A DNA stretch of 64,000 bases from CADEED01 sp043747875 (GTDB lineage Bacteria > Pseudomonadota > Gammaproteobacteria > Steroidobacterales > Steroidobacteraceae). Shown one piece after another: positions 8,046 to 16,818 of the stretch. The stretch spans positions 23,095 to 87,094 of the forward strand of contig JAYTOI010000122.1 of NCBI GenBank assembly GCA_043747875.1, in the 5' to 3' direction. The notes below the pieces were generated by a model that made no database searches, was not told where the DNA came from, and saw only the letters and a program-made list of their open reading frames with translations. Both the position numbers and the translations under genes were made by a program. Position 1 is the stretch's first letter. Each line of letters starts with the position of its first letter.

Positions 8046-9626
8046 TCAGCCGGCCAGATACTCCGCCAGATACTCCGGAAAGCTTTTTTTGTCCTTCGAT
8101 TCCACTGCCGCCTGCGCCTTAAGGGACTCTTCGGCGAGGTTTTTGAATTCCGTCAGGCGGTCGACGTTTGGCGGATACATCGCCAGGAAGTATTCCTTGT
8201 GTTGGCGCGACATGCGCAGCGCCATATCGAAGAACGACTCACCGGTGTTCTCGAGCTCCGCGAGCATGCGCGCCGACGGCGTGAGTGACACCTCCGCGAT
8301 CTTGGCCGCCTGAACCGCGAGCGCCGCGGAATACGGCTTCGCGGCGTCGCCAAGATCGAGGATTTCCGCTACGCCCTGCATGGAATCGATGAGCTCGCGC
8401 GCCCACGCGTGCATGGGAACGTCTCGCCCGTCGCGCTTCAACATGAGCCCGGGCTCGCGTCCGCGACGCGCGACGACCACGTGGTTTGCGTCGAGCACTT
8501 CCTGCTCGGAGGCATCTATGAGCGGCGAGTCCTTCATGAGGCACAGCGCCAGGAACACCTCGAGGAAGCGCAGCTTGTTCTGATTCACGCCCACGGGATC
8601 GAACGCGCTCACGTCGAGTGCGCGCACTTCGACGTACTCGACGCCCGCGCGACGCAGCGCCTTGGTGGGACGCTCGCCGGAGCGCGCCACGCGCTTCGGA
8701 CGGATGAAGCTGTAGTACTCGTTCTCGATCTGCAGGATATTGGCGTTGAGCTGCCGCCACTCGCCGTCAACTTCGACGCCTAGCTTCTCGTACGGCGGAT
8801 GCGGCGTGGTGATGGCGCGCGACAGGTCACGCACGTATTCGTCCAGGCTGTTGACCGACACCGACAGCCCGGATTGGTTGCGGTTGCGGTAGCCGATATC
8901 GCTCATGCGCAGGGACGTGGCGTAAGGCTCGTACGACGTGTCCTTCGAGAGGCGCGGCAGCGTCACGTTGCGCCCGCGCAGGAAGCTGTTGCACACCACG
9001 GGCGAGACGCCGAATAGATAGAGCACGATCCAGCCGTGCCGCCGGTAGTTGCGCAGCAAGTGGAAATAGCGGTCGGACACGAACGACTGACCCCGCTCGC
9101 GCGACTGGACGACATCGGTCCACGCGTCCCACATCTTCTCGGGGAACGAGTAGTTGAAGTGCACACCGGAGATGGCCTGCATGACGCGGCCGTACCGGAC
9201 GCCGAGACCGTTGCGATAGACGGTCTTCATGCGCCCGATGTTGGACTTGCCGAATTGCGCGATCGGAATGTCTGCATCGCCGCCGATGATCGACGGCATC
9301 GACGTCGCCCACAGCAGCTCGTCGTCGAGATGTTGATAGACGAACTGGTGCAGGTCGAGCAGGTACTGGATCAGCTCCCAGCTGGTACGGAATGTCGGCG
9401 ACACCAGCTCGATCAACGCTTCGGAATAGTCGGTGGTGATGTTGTCGTTGGTGAGCGCGCTGCCGAGCGCCGCCGGATGCGGCGTCTGCGCGATGTGCCC
9501 GTCCGGCGTGACGCGCAGCGACTCTTTCTCGACACCCTTGCGGCCACCTCGAATGATGCCCGGCTCGCCGCTGTTGATCAGCGCCGCGAGTGTTTGTTCG
9601 AACCGTCGATCAATGGCGGCACTCAT
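8046..9626 (-). CDS. gshA: Glutamate-cysteine ligase
   Basis: 526 residues, the length of the proteobacterial GshA (class I gamma-glutamylcysteine synthetase). It joins Glu and Cys with ATP, the first step of glutathione synthesis, in the cytoplasm. Recognisable features are RGGRKGVEKESLRV near the N-terminus, NDNITTDYSEALIELVSP, GVHFNYSFPE, CNSFLRGRN and the active-site segment EYVEVRALD. It is single-standing on the minus strand. The second pathway gene, gshB, is not in the window. Confidence 0.96.
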   Translation of the reverse strand: MSAAIDRRFEQTLAALINSGEPGIIRGGRKGVEKESLRVTPDGHIAQTPHPAALGSALTNDNITTDYSEALIELVSPTFRTSWELIQYLLDLHQFVYQHLDDELLWATSMPSIIGGDADIPIAQFGKSNIGRMKTVYRNGLGVRYGRVMQAISGVHFNYSFPEKMWDAWTDVVQSRERGQSFVSDRYFHLLRNYRRHGWIVLYLFGVSPVVCNSFLRGRNVTLPRLSKDTSYEPYATSLRMSDIGYRNRNQSGLSVSVNSLDEYVRDLSRAITTPHPPYEKLGVEVDGEWRQLNANILQIENEYYSFIRPKRVARSGERPTKALRRAGVEYVEVRALDVSAFDPVGVNQNKLRFLEVFLALCLMKDSPLIDASEQEVLDANHVVVARRGREPGLMLKRDGRDVPMHAWARELIDSMQGVAEILDLGDAAKPYSAALAVQAAKIAEVSLTPSARMLAELENTGESFFDMALRMSRQHKEYFLAMYPPNVDRLTEFKNLAEESLKAQAAVESKDKKSFPEYLAEYLAG

Positions 9627-9715
9627 GAGGGGCCGGCATCTTGCCCGCGCCTCCCTGCAATGCGCAATCAGTCAATGGAGAGAGGCCAGTCCGGAATATG
9701 AGTGCAGACAAAGAT

Positions 9716-10366
9716 TCAGCGGCGGGCATTCGCCTGGGCGCGTACACGTTGTTCGGCCTCACAACGACGGCGCAGGTCGGCCAGCATCTGCGGCAGCTCC
9801 CGCTTGAACGTCGAGCGCGCCAGCCAGTTGGGCACGTATGCCGGAGGGTCGATGAACACCCGATAGCGCAGCAGCGTGCGCTCACTGTGCCCGGCCGGGT
9901 CGGCCGGGTCAGCCGGCTCGAATTCCCATACACCCTCATTGGCCTTGAAGTCGCCGTGATCCTGGTGAAATGCAATGCTGCGGTCGGTCACGAAGTCCGC
10001 GCGAAATACATACTGGATGCGCGGCGCGTACCAGCCGAAGTCGATTTCGTGCTCCACGAGCTGCCAGCTGCCGTCCGCGGCGCGCTGCTGCACACGGCAC
10101 AGGCGCAGGTGCGGGACATATTTCAGTGCGTCCTCACAATGAGTCATGAGCTGGAAGACCACGTGGGGCGGTGCGTCGATGAGCATGGCGGCGCGAACCG
10201 TGCCACGGCGCTGGTTGGCATCGAGGCTGGCGCGGATGACCACCTCGCGCTGCTCGACGCGCCTTAACTCCGCGTCCGAAAGCGCAAAGTCGGCTGCGGG
10301 CAGCCGGGAACCCCAGGCGAGCGCCAGGAACAGACCAAACGCGCCCCGTCGCCATGAAGTCCCCAT
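9716..10366 (-). CDS. Exported START/SRPBCC-fold lipid-binding-like protein
   Basis: 216 residues from ATG 10366. This start gives a clean signal peptide (GAFGLFLALAWGSRLPAADF), whereas the frame back to 10423 adds an unlikely basic leader. The mature part matches the pattern of START/polyketide-cyclase-like domains (SRPBCC fold): VRAAMLIDAPPHVVFQLMTH, then a central DFGWYAPRIQYVFRAD and a C-terminal helix LARSTFKRELPQMLADLRRR. Such domains bind hydrophobic ligands in a deep pocket; the ligand here is unknown. The start is 95 bp from the divergent DUF2845 gene. Confidence 0.75.
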   Translation of the reverse strand: MGTSWRRGAFGLFLALAWGSRLPAADFALSDAELRRVEQREVVIRASLDANQRRGTVRAAMLIDAPPHVVFQLMTHCEDALKYVPHLRLCRVQQRAADGSWQLVEHEIDFGWYAPRIQYVFRADFVTDRSIAFHQDHGDFKANEGVWEFEPADPADPAGHSERTLLRYRVFIDPPAYVPNWLARSTFKRELPQMLADLRRRCEAEQRVRAQANARR

Positions 10367-10461
10367 GCATCGTAAGTACGGTGTTTTGGGGGGAAAGTTC
10401 TGTCGGCGCGCGACGATGTTCATTGTGCGTTAAGCGCCAAAGGCATATTTTTCACCTCACC

Positions 10462-10803
10462 ATGCCCCGCACCGCCCTGCTCGTCGTCGTCGCCCTGCTG
10501 GCTTCCTCGCCGGCGTTCGCGGCGTTCCGCTGCGGGTCGAAGGTCGTCAGCGAGGGTGACATCCGGTCGGAAGTGGCGGTGAAGTGCGGCGAGCCCACCG
10601 AGGTCCTGAGTCAGCGCAGCGTGTTTCGCCGGCCGGTGATCTGGAGGTCCGGGCGACCGTTTTTCGTCGGCGAGGACTTCATCGAGATCCCGGTCGAGAC
10701 CTGGATCTACAACCTCGGTCCTAACAAGCTGATGCGCCGACTGCGCTTCGAAGGCGGCGTGCTGGCCGAGATCGAGACGCTGGGTTACGGCTACCTCGAC
10801 TGA
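10462..10803 (+). CDS. Secreted DUF2845-family protein
   Basis: 113 residues from ATG 10462, the first Met giving a good signal peptide (MPRTALLVVVALLASSPAFA). The mature protein has the DUF2845 pattern: FRCGSKVVSEGD with the first Cys, KCGEPTEV with the second (a likely disulfide), and WIYNLGPNKLMRRLRFEGG.. at the C-terminus. The family is small, periplasmic and of unknown function. It is convergent with the DUF885 gene, 14 bp apart. Confidence 0.85.
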   Translation: MPRTALLVVVALLASSPAFAAFRCGSKVVSEGDIRSEVAVKCGEPTEVLSQRSVFRRPVIWRSGRPFFVGEDFIEIPVETWIYNLGPNKLMRRLRFEGGVLAEIETLGYGYLD

Positions 10804-10817
10804 ATAGCGGCGCCGGG

Positions 10818-12605
10818 CTACTTTACGGCGCGCGGATTCGCCTTGGTCTCGATCCAGCGATCGATCTTCGCTGCGAGCACATTCATCGGTACGGCACCGT
10901 CGCGCAACACCTGGCTGTGAAACTCGCGCACGTCGAACGCGGCGCCTAACTGCTGCTCGGCGCGCGCGCGCAGCGCCGTAATGTGCAGCTGCCCGAGCTT
11001 GTACCCGAGCGCCTGGCCCGGCCACACCATGTAGCGCTCCACCTCCGCAGTGACGTCGCTCTGCGCGAGCGAAGAATTGTCGAGCATGTATTTGATCGCC
11101 TGCTCGCGCGTCCAGCCCTTCGAATGCAGCCCCGTGTCGACCACCAATCGCATCGCGCGCAGCATCTCGTCCGACAGGCGCCCGTACCACTGGTAGGGAT
11201 CGACGAACAAGCCGAGCTCCTTGCCGATCGACTCCGCGTACAGCGCCCAGCCCTCCGCATACGACACGTAGTTGTTGAAGCGCCGGAAACGCGGCAGTTC
11301 GGCGAGCTCCTGCTGGATCGCGATCTGGAAGTGATGCCCCGGCGCGGCCTCGTGCAGCGACAGCGTCTCGAGGCCGAAGCGCGGCTGCGCTTTCAGGTTG
11401 TGCGTGTTGATGTAGAAAATGCCGGGACGCTTGCCGTCGGCCGACGGCGCCTGATACGACGCACCCGCGGCCGATGCCGCGCGGAACGACTCGACGGCGC
11501 GGATCTCGTAATCCGCTTTCGGGAAATCCGCGAACACCTTCGGCAACAGCGTGTCGACGTGATGCTTCACGTCGCGATACGCATCCAGCAGCTCGCCGTC
11601 GTTGTCGAAGTAGAACCGCGGGTCCTCCTCGAGGAACTTGAAGAACGCATCGAGATCGCCTGCGAAAGACACGCGATCCTTCACCGCGATCATCTCGCCG
11701 CGGATGCGTGCGACCTCGGCGAGTCCGATCTCGTGGATGCGCTCGGGCGACAGGTCCATCGTCGTCGCGATGCGGATGCGCCAGCGATACCAGGCCGCGC
11801 CGTCGGGCAGGTCCGCCCAGCCCACCGTCGTGCGCGTCGCAGGTAGATAGTCATGCTCGAGGAAATCCGCGAGCCGCGCGTACGCGGGCAGCACTTCGCG
11901 CGTGAGTGCGGCGGTGTATGCCGCGGTGATGTGCCTGCGGTCCGGCTCCGACATGCGGTTCGGCAGCGCCTCGATCGGACCCCAGAAGACATTGTCCGCG
12001 AGCCGCGCGGTGACGACTCCGCGCAACTGCGGAATCACCTTCTCGACCGCGGGGCGCGGCAGCGAAACGCCGCGCGCGAGACCGGTGCGCATCAGCGCGA
12101 TGGCCCCGTCGGCCCAGCGTGGGAACTGCCGCAGTCGCGCCAGGAAGCGGCGATAATCGCGCGCGTCGTTGAAGGGCTGCGGACCGCTGCCCGAACCGTA
12201 CACCGCGAGATCCGTCGGCAATCCGCCCATCTGGTTGAGCGGCAGCAGATCCTCGGGGAATTTCCGTCCTTCGAGCGCATCCTCCCGCTCGCTCACGAAG
12301 ATCTCGTGCGTGACACGCGCCGCGGGCGAGAGGCTGGCGACGTCGAACCGGCGCGCGCGATCCAGGAAGGCGCGCTCGACCGCGAGCTGCTCCTCGCGGA
12401 AACCCGGGCTGGTGCTCTCGTCGAGACGGTCGTCGAAGCGCGAATCGCCTATCGACGTCGCGTTCATCGGCGCAAGCTCGAGTTGTTTGTCGAAGTACTC
12501 TTCGACGAGCGCGACGAGCGCTGCATCGGGAGTAGGTGGCATCGTGGCGCAGGCGCCCAGCGTTGCGGCAGTCGCCGCGATGAACAGGCCAGCGTGTTTC
12601 TTCAT
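10818..12605 (-). CDS. DUF885-family lipoprotein (putative metallo-hydrolase)
   Basis: 595 residues, the usual size for DUF885 proteins. The N-terminus is a lipoprotein signal with the lipobox LGAC (MKKHAGLFIAATAATLGAC), so the protein should be anchored in the envelope. The family carries a zinc-peptidase-like motif, here SLHEAAPGHHFQ (HExxxGHH type) at about residue 415. The C-terminal region has KGWTREQAIKYMLDN and the VTAEVERYMVWPGQALGYKLGQ motif typical of the family. Function is probably peptide or ester hydrolysis but is not firmly established for the family. Transcribed alone, divergent from the thiolase. Confidence 0.9.
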   Translation of the reverse strand: MKKHAGLFIAATAATLGACATMPPTPDAALVALVEEYFDKQLELAPMNATSIGDSRFDDRLDESTSPGFREEQLAVERAFLDRARRFDVASLSPAARVTHEIFVSEREDALEGRKFPEDLLPLNQMGGLPTDLAVYGSGSGPQPFNDARDYRRFLARLRQFPRWADGAIALMRTGLARGVSLPRPAVEKVIPQLRGVVTARLADNVFWGPIEALPNRMSEPDRRHITAAYTAALTREVLPAYARLADFLEHDYLPATRTTVGWADLPDGAAWYRWRIRIATTMDLSPERIHEIGLAEVARIRGEMIAVKDRVSFAGDLDAFFKFLEEDPRFYFDNDGELLDAYRDVKHHVDTLLPKVFADFPKADYEIRAVESFRAASAAGASYQAPSADGKRPGIFYINTHNLKAQPRFGLETLSLHEAAPGHHFQIAIQQELAELPRFRRFNNYVSYAEGWALYAESIGKELGLFVDPYQWYGRLSDEMLRAMRLVVDTGLHSKGWTREQAIKYMLDNSSLAQSDVTAEVERYMVWPGQALGYKLGQLHITALRARAEQQLGAAFDVREFHSQVLRDGAVPMNVLAAKIDRWIETKANPRAVK

Positions 12606-12771
12606 GCACCGATGGTAACAGCGGCGCGGCGCGCCGCCGGGTCAGCGGACGCTCGCCACCGGGCGGTGCGGGGATCGACAAACCACGAATGGCGGACTTG
12701 CTGCGCGCGGTGCCCGCGCCGTGGCATCCTAGCGCGCGTTTTAATTGGCCGGACATTCGCGGGAGTCATCC

Positions 12772-14070
12772 ATGCTGGTCGGATCCAACGTTCGTCGCGT
12801 CGCCATCGTCGGCGGCATGCGTATCCCGTTCGCGCGGGGCCACGGTGCCTACGCGCGCGTCGGCAACCAGGACATGTTCACCGCGGTGCTGCAGGCGCTG
12901 GTGTCCAAACACCGCATCGCGGGCGAGCGCCTCGGCGACGTCACCGGCGGTGCGGTGCTCAAGCATTCGAAGGACTTCAATCTCGTGCGCGAATGCGTGC
13001 TGTCGTCGGGGCTCGATCCGGCGACGCCGGGCATCGACATGCAACGCGCCTGCGGCACCGGCCTCGATGCCACCATCTCCATCGCGATGAAGATCGCGCT
13101 CGGTCAGATGGACGCCGGCATCGCGGGCGGTTTCGACACCGTCAGCGATCCGCCCATCGTCTATCCGAAGTCCTATCAACAGTTGCTGCTGCGCGCATAT
13201 CGTGGCAAGTCGTTCGGACAGCGCATCGCGCCGTTCTTCGGCATCCGCCCGAAACACTTCAAGCCGGTGATGCCGGGCGTGCTCGAGCCGCGCACCGGCC
13301 TGTCGATGGGCGAGCACTGCGAGCAGATGGCGAAGACCTGGAAGATCGCGCGCGCCGATCAGGATGCGCTGGCGAATCTCAGCCACGTGAACGCCGGCAA
13401 GGCATGGGCGCGCGGCTTCTTCGGCGATCTCGTGGTGAGCGAGTATCAGGGCCTGAAGATGGACAACAACGTGCGGGCCGACAGCACGGTTGAGAAGTTA
13501 GCCACGCTCACGCCCGCGTTCGATCGCCGCAGCGGCATGGGCACGCTGACCGCGGCCAATTCGACGCCGCTTACCGACGGCGCGTCGGCCGTGTTGCTGG
13601 CCAGCGAACAATGGGCCCGCGCGCACAACCTGCCCGTACTCGCGTACTTCAGCTACAGCAAACAGTGGGCGGTCGACTACGTCGGCGGCAAGGAGGGCTT
13701 GCTCATGGCGCCCGCCTACGCCGTACCCGCCATGTTGAAGGACGCCGGGTTGAAGCTGCAGGACTTCGATTTCTACGAGATCCACGAGGCCTTCGCGGCG
13801 CAGGTGTTGTGCACGCTCAAGGCGTGGGAGTCGCCGGAGTATTGCAAGGAACGGCTGGGGCTGGATGCGCCGCTGGGCAGCATCGACCGCGCCAAGCTCA
13901 ACGTGAACGGCTCGAGCGTGGCGATCGGGCACCCGTTCGCGGCTACCGGCACGCGCATCGTGGCGACGCTGGCGAAAATGCTGTCGGAATCCTCCACCGC
14001 CAAGCGCGGCCTGATTTCCGTGTGCACCGCCGGCGGAATGGGCGTCGTGGCGATTCTGGAGAAGGCGTAG
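12772..14070 (+). CDS. Acetyl-CoA C-acyltransferase (thiolase)
   Basis: 432 residues from ATG 12772, with GGGAG 7 nt upstream; the ORF opens at 12745 but that Met lacks a site. It is a thiolase-fold enzyme that condenses or cleaves acyl-CoA. Motifs are VGGMRIPFARG at the N-terminus, the acyl-accepting Cys in RACGTGLDA, the loop NVNGSSVAIGHPFAATGTRI with the catalytic His, and CTAGGMGVVAILEKA with the second catalytic Cys. The length and the N-terminus recall FadI or FadA2-type enzymes rather than short biosynthetic PhaA. It precedes the homogentisate genes, which release acetoacetate, so a role in acetoacetyl-CoA cleavage is possible; this is inference. Confidence 0.9.
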   Translation: MLVGSNVRRVAIVGGMRIPFARGHGAYARVGNQDMFTAVLQALVSKHRIAGERLGDVTGGAVLKHSKDFNLVRECVLSSGLDPATPGIDMQRACGTGLDATISIAMKIALGQMDAGIAGGFDTVSDPPIVYPKSYQQLLLRAYRGKSFGQRIAPFFGIRPKHFKPVMPGVLEPRTGLSMGEHCEQMAKTWKIARADQDALANLSHVNAGKAWARGFFGDLVVSEYQGLKMDNNVRADSTVEKLATLTPAFDRRSGMGTLTAANSTPLTDGASAVLLASEQWARAHNLPVLAYFSYSKQWAVDYVGGKEGLLMAPAYAVPAMLKDAGLKLQDFDFYEIHEAFAAQVLCTLKAWESPEYCKERLGLDAPLGSIDRAKLNVNGSSVAIGHPFAATGTRIVATLAKMLSESSTAKRGLISVCTAGGMGVVAILEKA

Positions 14071-14093
14071 GAGCGCGCGCTCCTTACCCACTT

Positions 14094-14120
14094 CCAATTG
14101 GTTTCACTTGAAACTAAATT
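14094..14120. promoter_or_regulatory. Putative operator upstream of hmgA
   Basis: The 76-bp gap before hmgA contains a perfect inverted repeat GTTTCACTTGAAAC (14101-14114). It is nested in a looser palindrome with CAATT on the left and AAATTG on the right. The position, just upstream of the homogentisate operon, fits a binding site for its regulator (HmgR-like or other). No regulator gene is adjacent. Confidence 0.45.
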
Positions 14121-14146
14121 GACCGCCCACCCGCGCGAGGTAGCTC

Positions 14147-15274
14147 ATGAAGCGCTACGTCCACTTTCCCAAGGTCGAGGGCCAGGCTTCGCGCCAGGCG
14201 CACGCGGACCTGCCCGCCGGCACCTTCGAGCGTGAAATCAGCAAGGAGGGCTTTTTCGGCCCGGCCGCGCATCTCTATCACCGTCATCCACCCACTGCCT
14301 GGACCAGCTTCGAAGGACCGCTGCGTCCGCACGCCTTCGATTGCACGAAGCTCGCAGGCTCGCAGGCTTCGCCCTGGGACGCGACCGAGCTGTTGCACAA
14401 CGCGGCGCTGCGCCTGCGCTACTGGAGCCTCGACGCGCACATGCCCGCGCTGGCGCGCAATGCGGACGGCGATGAGCTGCTGTTCGTGCACGCCGGCCGC
14501 GGCGAGTTCTTCTGCGACTATGGCCATCTCTCGTTCGAGTCGGGCGACTACATCCTGATCCCGCGCGGCACCATGTGGCGCATCGAGTGCGCGGAGCCGC
14601 TGCGCGCACTGCTCATCGAAGCCACTAACAACTCCTTCCGCCTGCCCGACAAGGGCCTGGTCGGAGCGCATGCCATTTTCGACGCCGCGATGCTCGACAC
14701 GCCGCGCGTCGACGAACCATTCCTCGCGCAGCAGTCCGAGCAGGAATGGCGCGTCGCCATCAAGCGCCGCGGTGCCGTGTCGGTCGTTACCTACCCATTC
14801 AACCCGCTCGACGCGGTAGGCTGGCACGGGGATCTGAGCGTGGCGCGCATCAACCTGCGCGACCTGCGACCGCTCATGAGCCATCGCTACCACCTGCCGC
14901 CTTCGGCGCACACGACGTTCGTCGCAGAACGTTTCGTCGTGTGCACATTCGTGCCGCGGCCGTTCGAGACCGACGCGGGCGCCATGAAGGTGCCGTTCTT
15001 CCACAACAACGACGACTACGACGAAGTCATCTTCTATCACGCCGGCAATTTTTTCAGCCGCGACAACATTCACCCCGGCATGGTCAGCATGCATCCCGGC
15101 GGATTCACGCACGGGCCGCACCCCAAGGCGTTGCAGAATGTCTTCAACCAATCGAAGCCGGCGACCGATGAATACGCCGTGATGATCGACACGCGCGACG
15201 CGCTCGAGATTTCACCGGGCGCCGCGCAGATCGAGTGGCACGCCTACGTGGATAGCTGGAAGGGCGCGAAATGA
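14147..15274 (+). CDS. hmgA: Homogentisate 1,2-dioxygenase
   Basis: 375 residues, the shorter bacterial form (classical enzymes are about 430-440). It opens the ring of homogentisate to maleylacetoacetate using Fe(II) and O2, in tyrosine and phenylalanine catabolism. Features seen are YHRHPPTAW in the N-terminal cupin domain and HNNDDYDEVIFYHAGNF, containing the iron-ligand Glu. GMVSMHPGGFTHGPHP carries the iron-ligand His cluster. The start codon follows GAGGTAGCTC. The next gene, fahA, overlaps by 4 bp (ATGA), so the two are translationally coupled. A maleylacetoacetate isomerase gene is not visible here. Confidence 0.93.
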   Translation: MKRYVHFPKVEGQASRQAHADLPAGTFEREISKEGFFGPAAHLYHRHPPTAWTSFEGPLRPHAFDCTKLAGSQASPWDATELLHNAALRLRYWSLDAHMPALARNADGDELLFVHAGRGEFFCDYGHLSFESGDYILIPRGTMWRIECAEPLRALLIEATNNSFRLPDKGLVGAHAIFDAAMLDTPRVDEPFLAQQSEQEWRVAIKRRGAVSVVTYPFNPLDAVGWHGDLSVARINLRDLRPLMSHRYHLPPSAHTTFVAERFVVCTFVPRPFETDAGAMKVPFFHNNDDYDEVIFYHAGNFFSRDNIHPGMVSMHPGGFTHGPHPKALQNVFNQSKPATDEYAVMIDTRDALEISPGAAQIEWHAYVDSWKGAK

Positions 15275-16305
15275 AACTGGCGACACTGCGGCGCTCGGGC
15301 CGCGACGGCCGGCTGGCGATCGTCAATCGCGACCTCACCCTGTGCCAGCTCGTGCCCGGCATCGCGCCGACGTTGCAGGCCGCGCTCGACGACTGGGCCA
15401 CGCTCGCGCCACGGCTCGCCGAGCGCGCTGCCGCGCTCGAGACCAGCCCGCACCAGGCGGACGCCATGCCGTTCGATGCCGCGCACTGCGCCGCGCCTCT
15501 GCCGCGCGCATACCACTGGGTGGACGGCAGCGCCTACGTGAATCATGTCGAGCTGGTGCGCAAGGCGCGCGGCGCGGAGATGCCGGCCTCGTTCTGGACC
15601 GACCCTCTGGTGTACCAGGGCGGGTCGGACGACTTGTTAGGCGCGCGCGACGACGTGCCATTCGGCGACGAGGCCTGGGGCATCGACCTCGAGGCCGAGA
15701 TCGCCGTGCTCACGGACGACGTGCCGATGGGAACGTCCGTCGCCGCGGCCGCCGGCCACATCCAGCTACTGACGCTGGTGAACGACTGGTCGTTGCGCAA
15801 CCTGATTCCCGGCGAGCTCGCCAAGGGCTTCGGGTTCTATCAGGCAAAGCCGGCGACCGCATTCGCGCCAGTCGCGGTGACACCCGACGAGCTCGGCGCC
15901 GCCTGGCGCGACGCCAAGGTGCACCTGCCGTTGATCAGTCGCATCAACGGACAGGAGTTCGGGAGGCCCGACGCCGGCACGGACATGACGTTCAGCTTCG
16001 CGCAATTGATCGCGCATGCCGCGAAAACACGGCGGCTCGGCGCCGGCGCGCTCGTCGGCTCGGGAACGGTTTCCAACTACGACCGCAGCCGCGGGGCGAG
16101 CTGCCTGGCCGAAAAGCGCATGCTCGAACAGATCGAGCACGGCGCGGCGCGCACGTCGTTCCTGAAGTTCGGGGACCGTGTGTCCATCGAGATGCTCGAC
16201 GAGGAAGGCCGCAGCATCTTCGGCGCGCTCGACAATCGCGTCGTACTTGCCAGGGGCTCGGGCCCCACTCCTGACGCCGCCGCAGCAACGGCGACCGTCA
16301 AATAG
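15271..16305 (+). CDS. fahA: Fumarylacetoacetase (fumarylacetoacetate hydrolase family)
   Basis: 344 residues, overlapping the hmgA stop by 4 bp. It cleaves fumarylacetoacetate to fumarate and acetoacetate, the last step of tyrosine breakdown. The FAH fold motifs are present: YHWVDGSAYVNHVELVRKAR, FWTDPLVYQGGSDDLLGARD, the metal-binding acidic residues in GIDLEAEIAVLTDD, NDWSLRNLIPGELAKGFGF and GTVSNYD. The N-terminal region has the small domain typical of this subfamily. Pairing with hmgA makes the physiological assignment strong. Confidence 0.93.
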   Translation: MKLATLRRSGRDGRLAIVNRDLTLCQLVPGIAPTLQAALDDWATLAPRLAERAAALETSPHQADAMPFDAAHCAAPLPRAYHWVDGSAYVNHVELVRKARGAEMPASFWTDPLVYQGGSDDLLGARDDVPFGDEAWGIDLEAEIAVLTDDVPMGTSVAAAAGHIQLLTLVNDWSLRNLIPGELAKGFGFYQAKPATAFAPVAVTPDELGAAWRDAKVHLPLISRINGQEFGRPDAGTDMTFSFAQLIAHAAKTRRLGAGALVGSGTVSNYDRSRGASCLAEKRMLEQIEHGAARTSFLKFGDRVSIEMLDEEGRSIFGALDNRVVLARGSGPTPDAAAATATVK

Positions 16306-16314
16306 AAGAAGCTC

Positions 16315-16806
16315 CTAGATTATCGCCACGTCCACCAGCGCAGGTCGCAGCACGCGCAAGAGTTCGCGTGGATCGAGACCCACGAGGAAGCCGCGCGCAC
16401 CGCCGTTGATGTAGATGCGCGGCAGTCCGGCGATGCCCTTCTCGCAGTAGACAGGCATGGCGCGCTTCAAACCGAACGGCGACGTGCCACCCACCTGGTA
16501 CCCCGAGTGACGGTCCGCGACCTCGGGCGCGCACGGCGCCACGCTCTTCACGCCGATCTGACGCGCGAGATTTTTCGCCGACACCTCGCGATCGCCGTGC
16601 ATGAGGACGCACAGCGGCTTTCTGGAGTCGTCTTCGAAGATCAGCGTCTTCACGACGGCATGCTCGTCGACACCGAGCTGCTCGGACGAGACGCGCGTGC
16701 CGCCGCGCGCCTCGTACGGGTAGACATGCGGCGTGAATTCCACCTTCTGCTGGCGCAGTACGCGTATCGCCATCGTCACGGGAAAGTCGGTAGCCATCCC
16801 GGACAT
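16315..16806 (-). CDS. ybaK: Cys-tRNA(Pro)/Cys-tRNA(Cys) deacylase YbaK
   Basis: 163 residues, the normal size of YbaK/EbsC. It hydrolyses Cys wrongly attached to tRNA-Pro in trans (translation quality control, cytoplasm). The fold motifs are visible: MAIRVLRQQKVEFTPHVYPY at the N-terminus, VVKTLIF, CVLMHGDREVSAKNLAR with the invariant Lys, VGGTSPFGLKRAMPVY and the C-terminal YINGGARGFLVGLDPREL. It is convergent with fahA and starts 12 bp after the GH95 stop on the same strand, so it may be co-transcribed with that gene. Confidence 0.94.
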   Translation of the reverse strand: MSGMATDFPVTMAIRVLRQQKVEFTPHVYPYEARGGTRVSSEQLGVDEHAVVKTLIFEDDSRKPLCVLMHGDREVSAKNLARQIGVKSVAPCAPEVADRHSGYQVGGTSPFGLKRAMPVYCEKGIAGLPRIYINGGARGFLVGLDPRELLRVLRPALVDVAII

Positions 16807-16818
16807 TATGCGTGACGG

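Noticed and set aside
11853..13493. Plus-strand 546-codon frame across the DUF885 and thiolase region
   Set aside because: Covers two clear genes on both strands; shadow frame.
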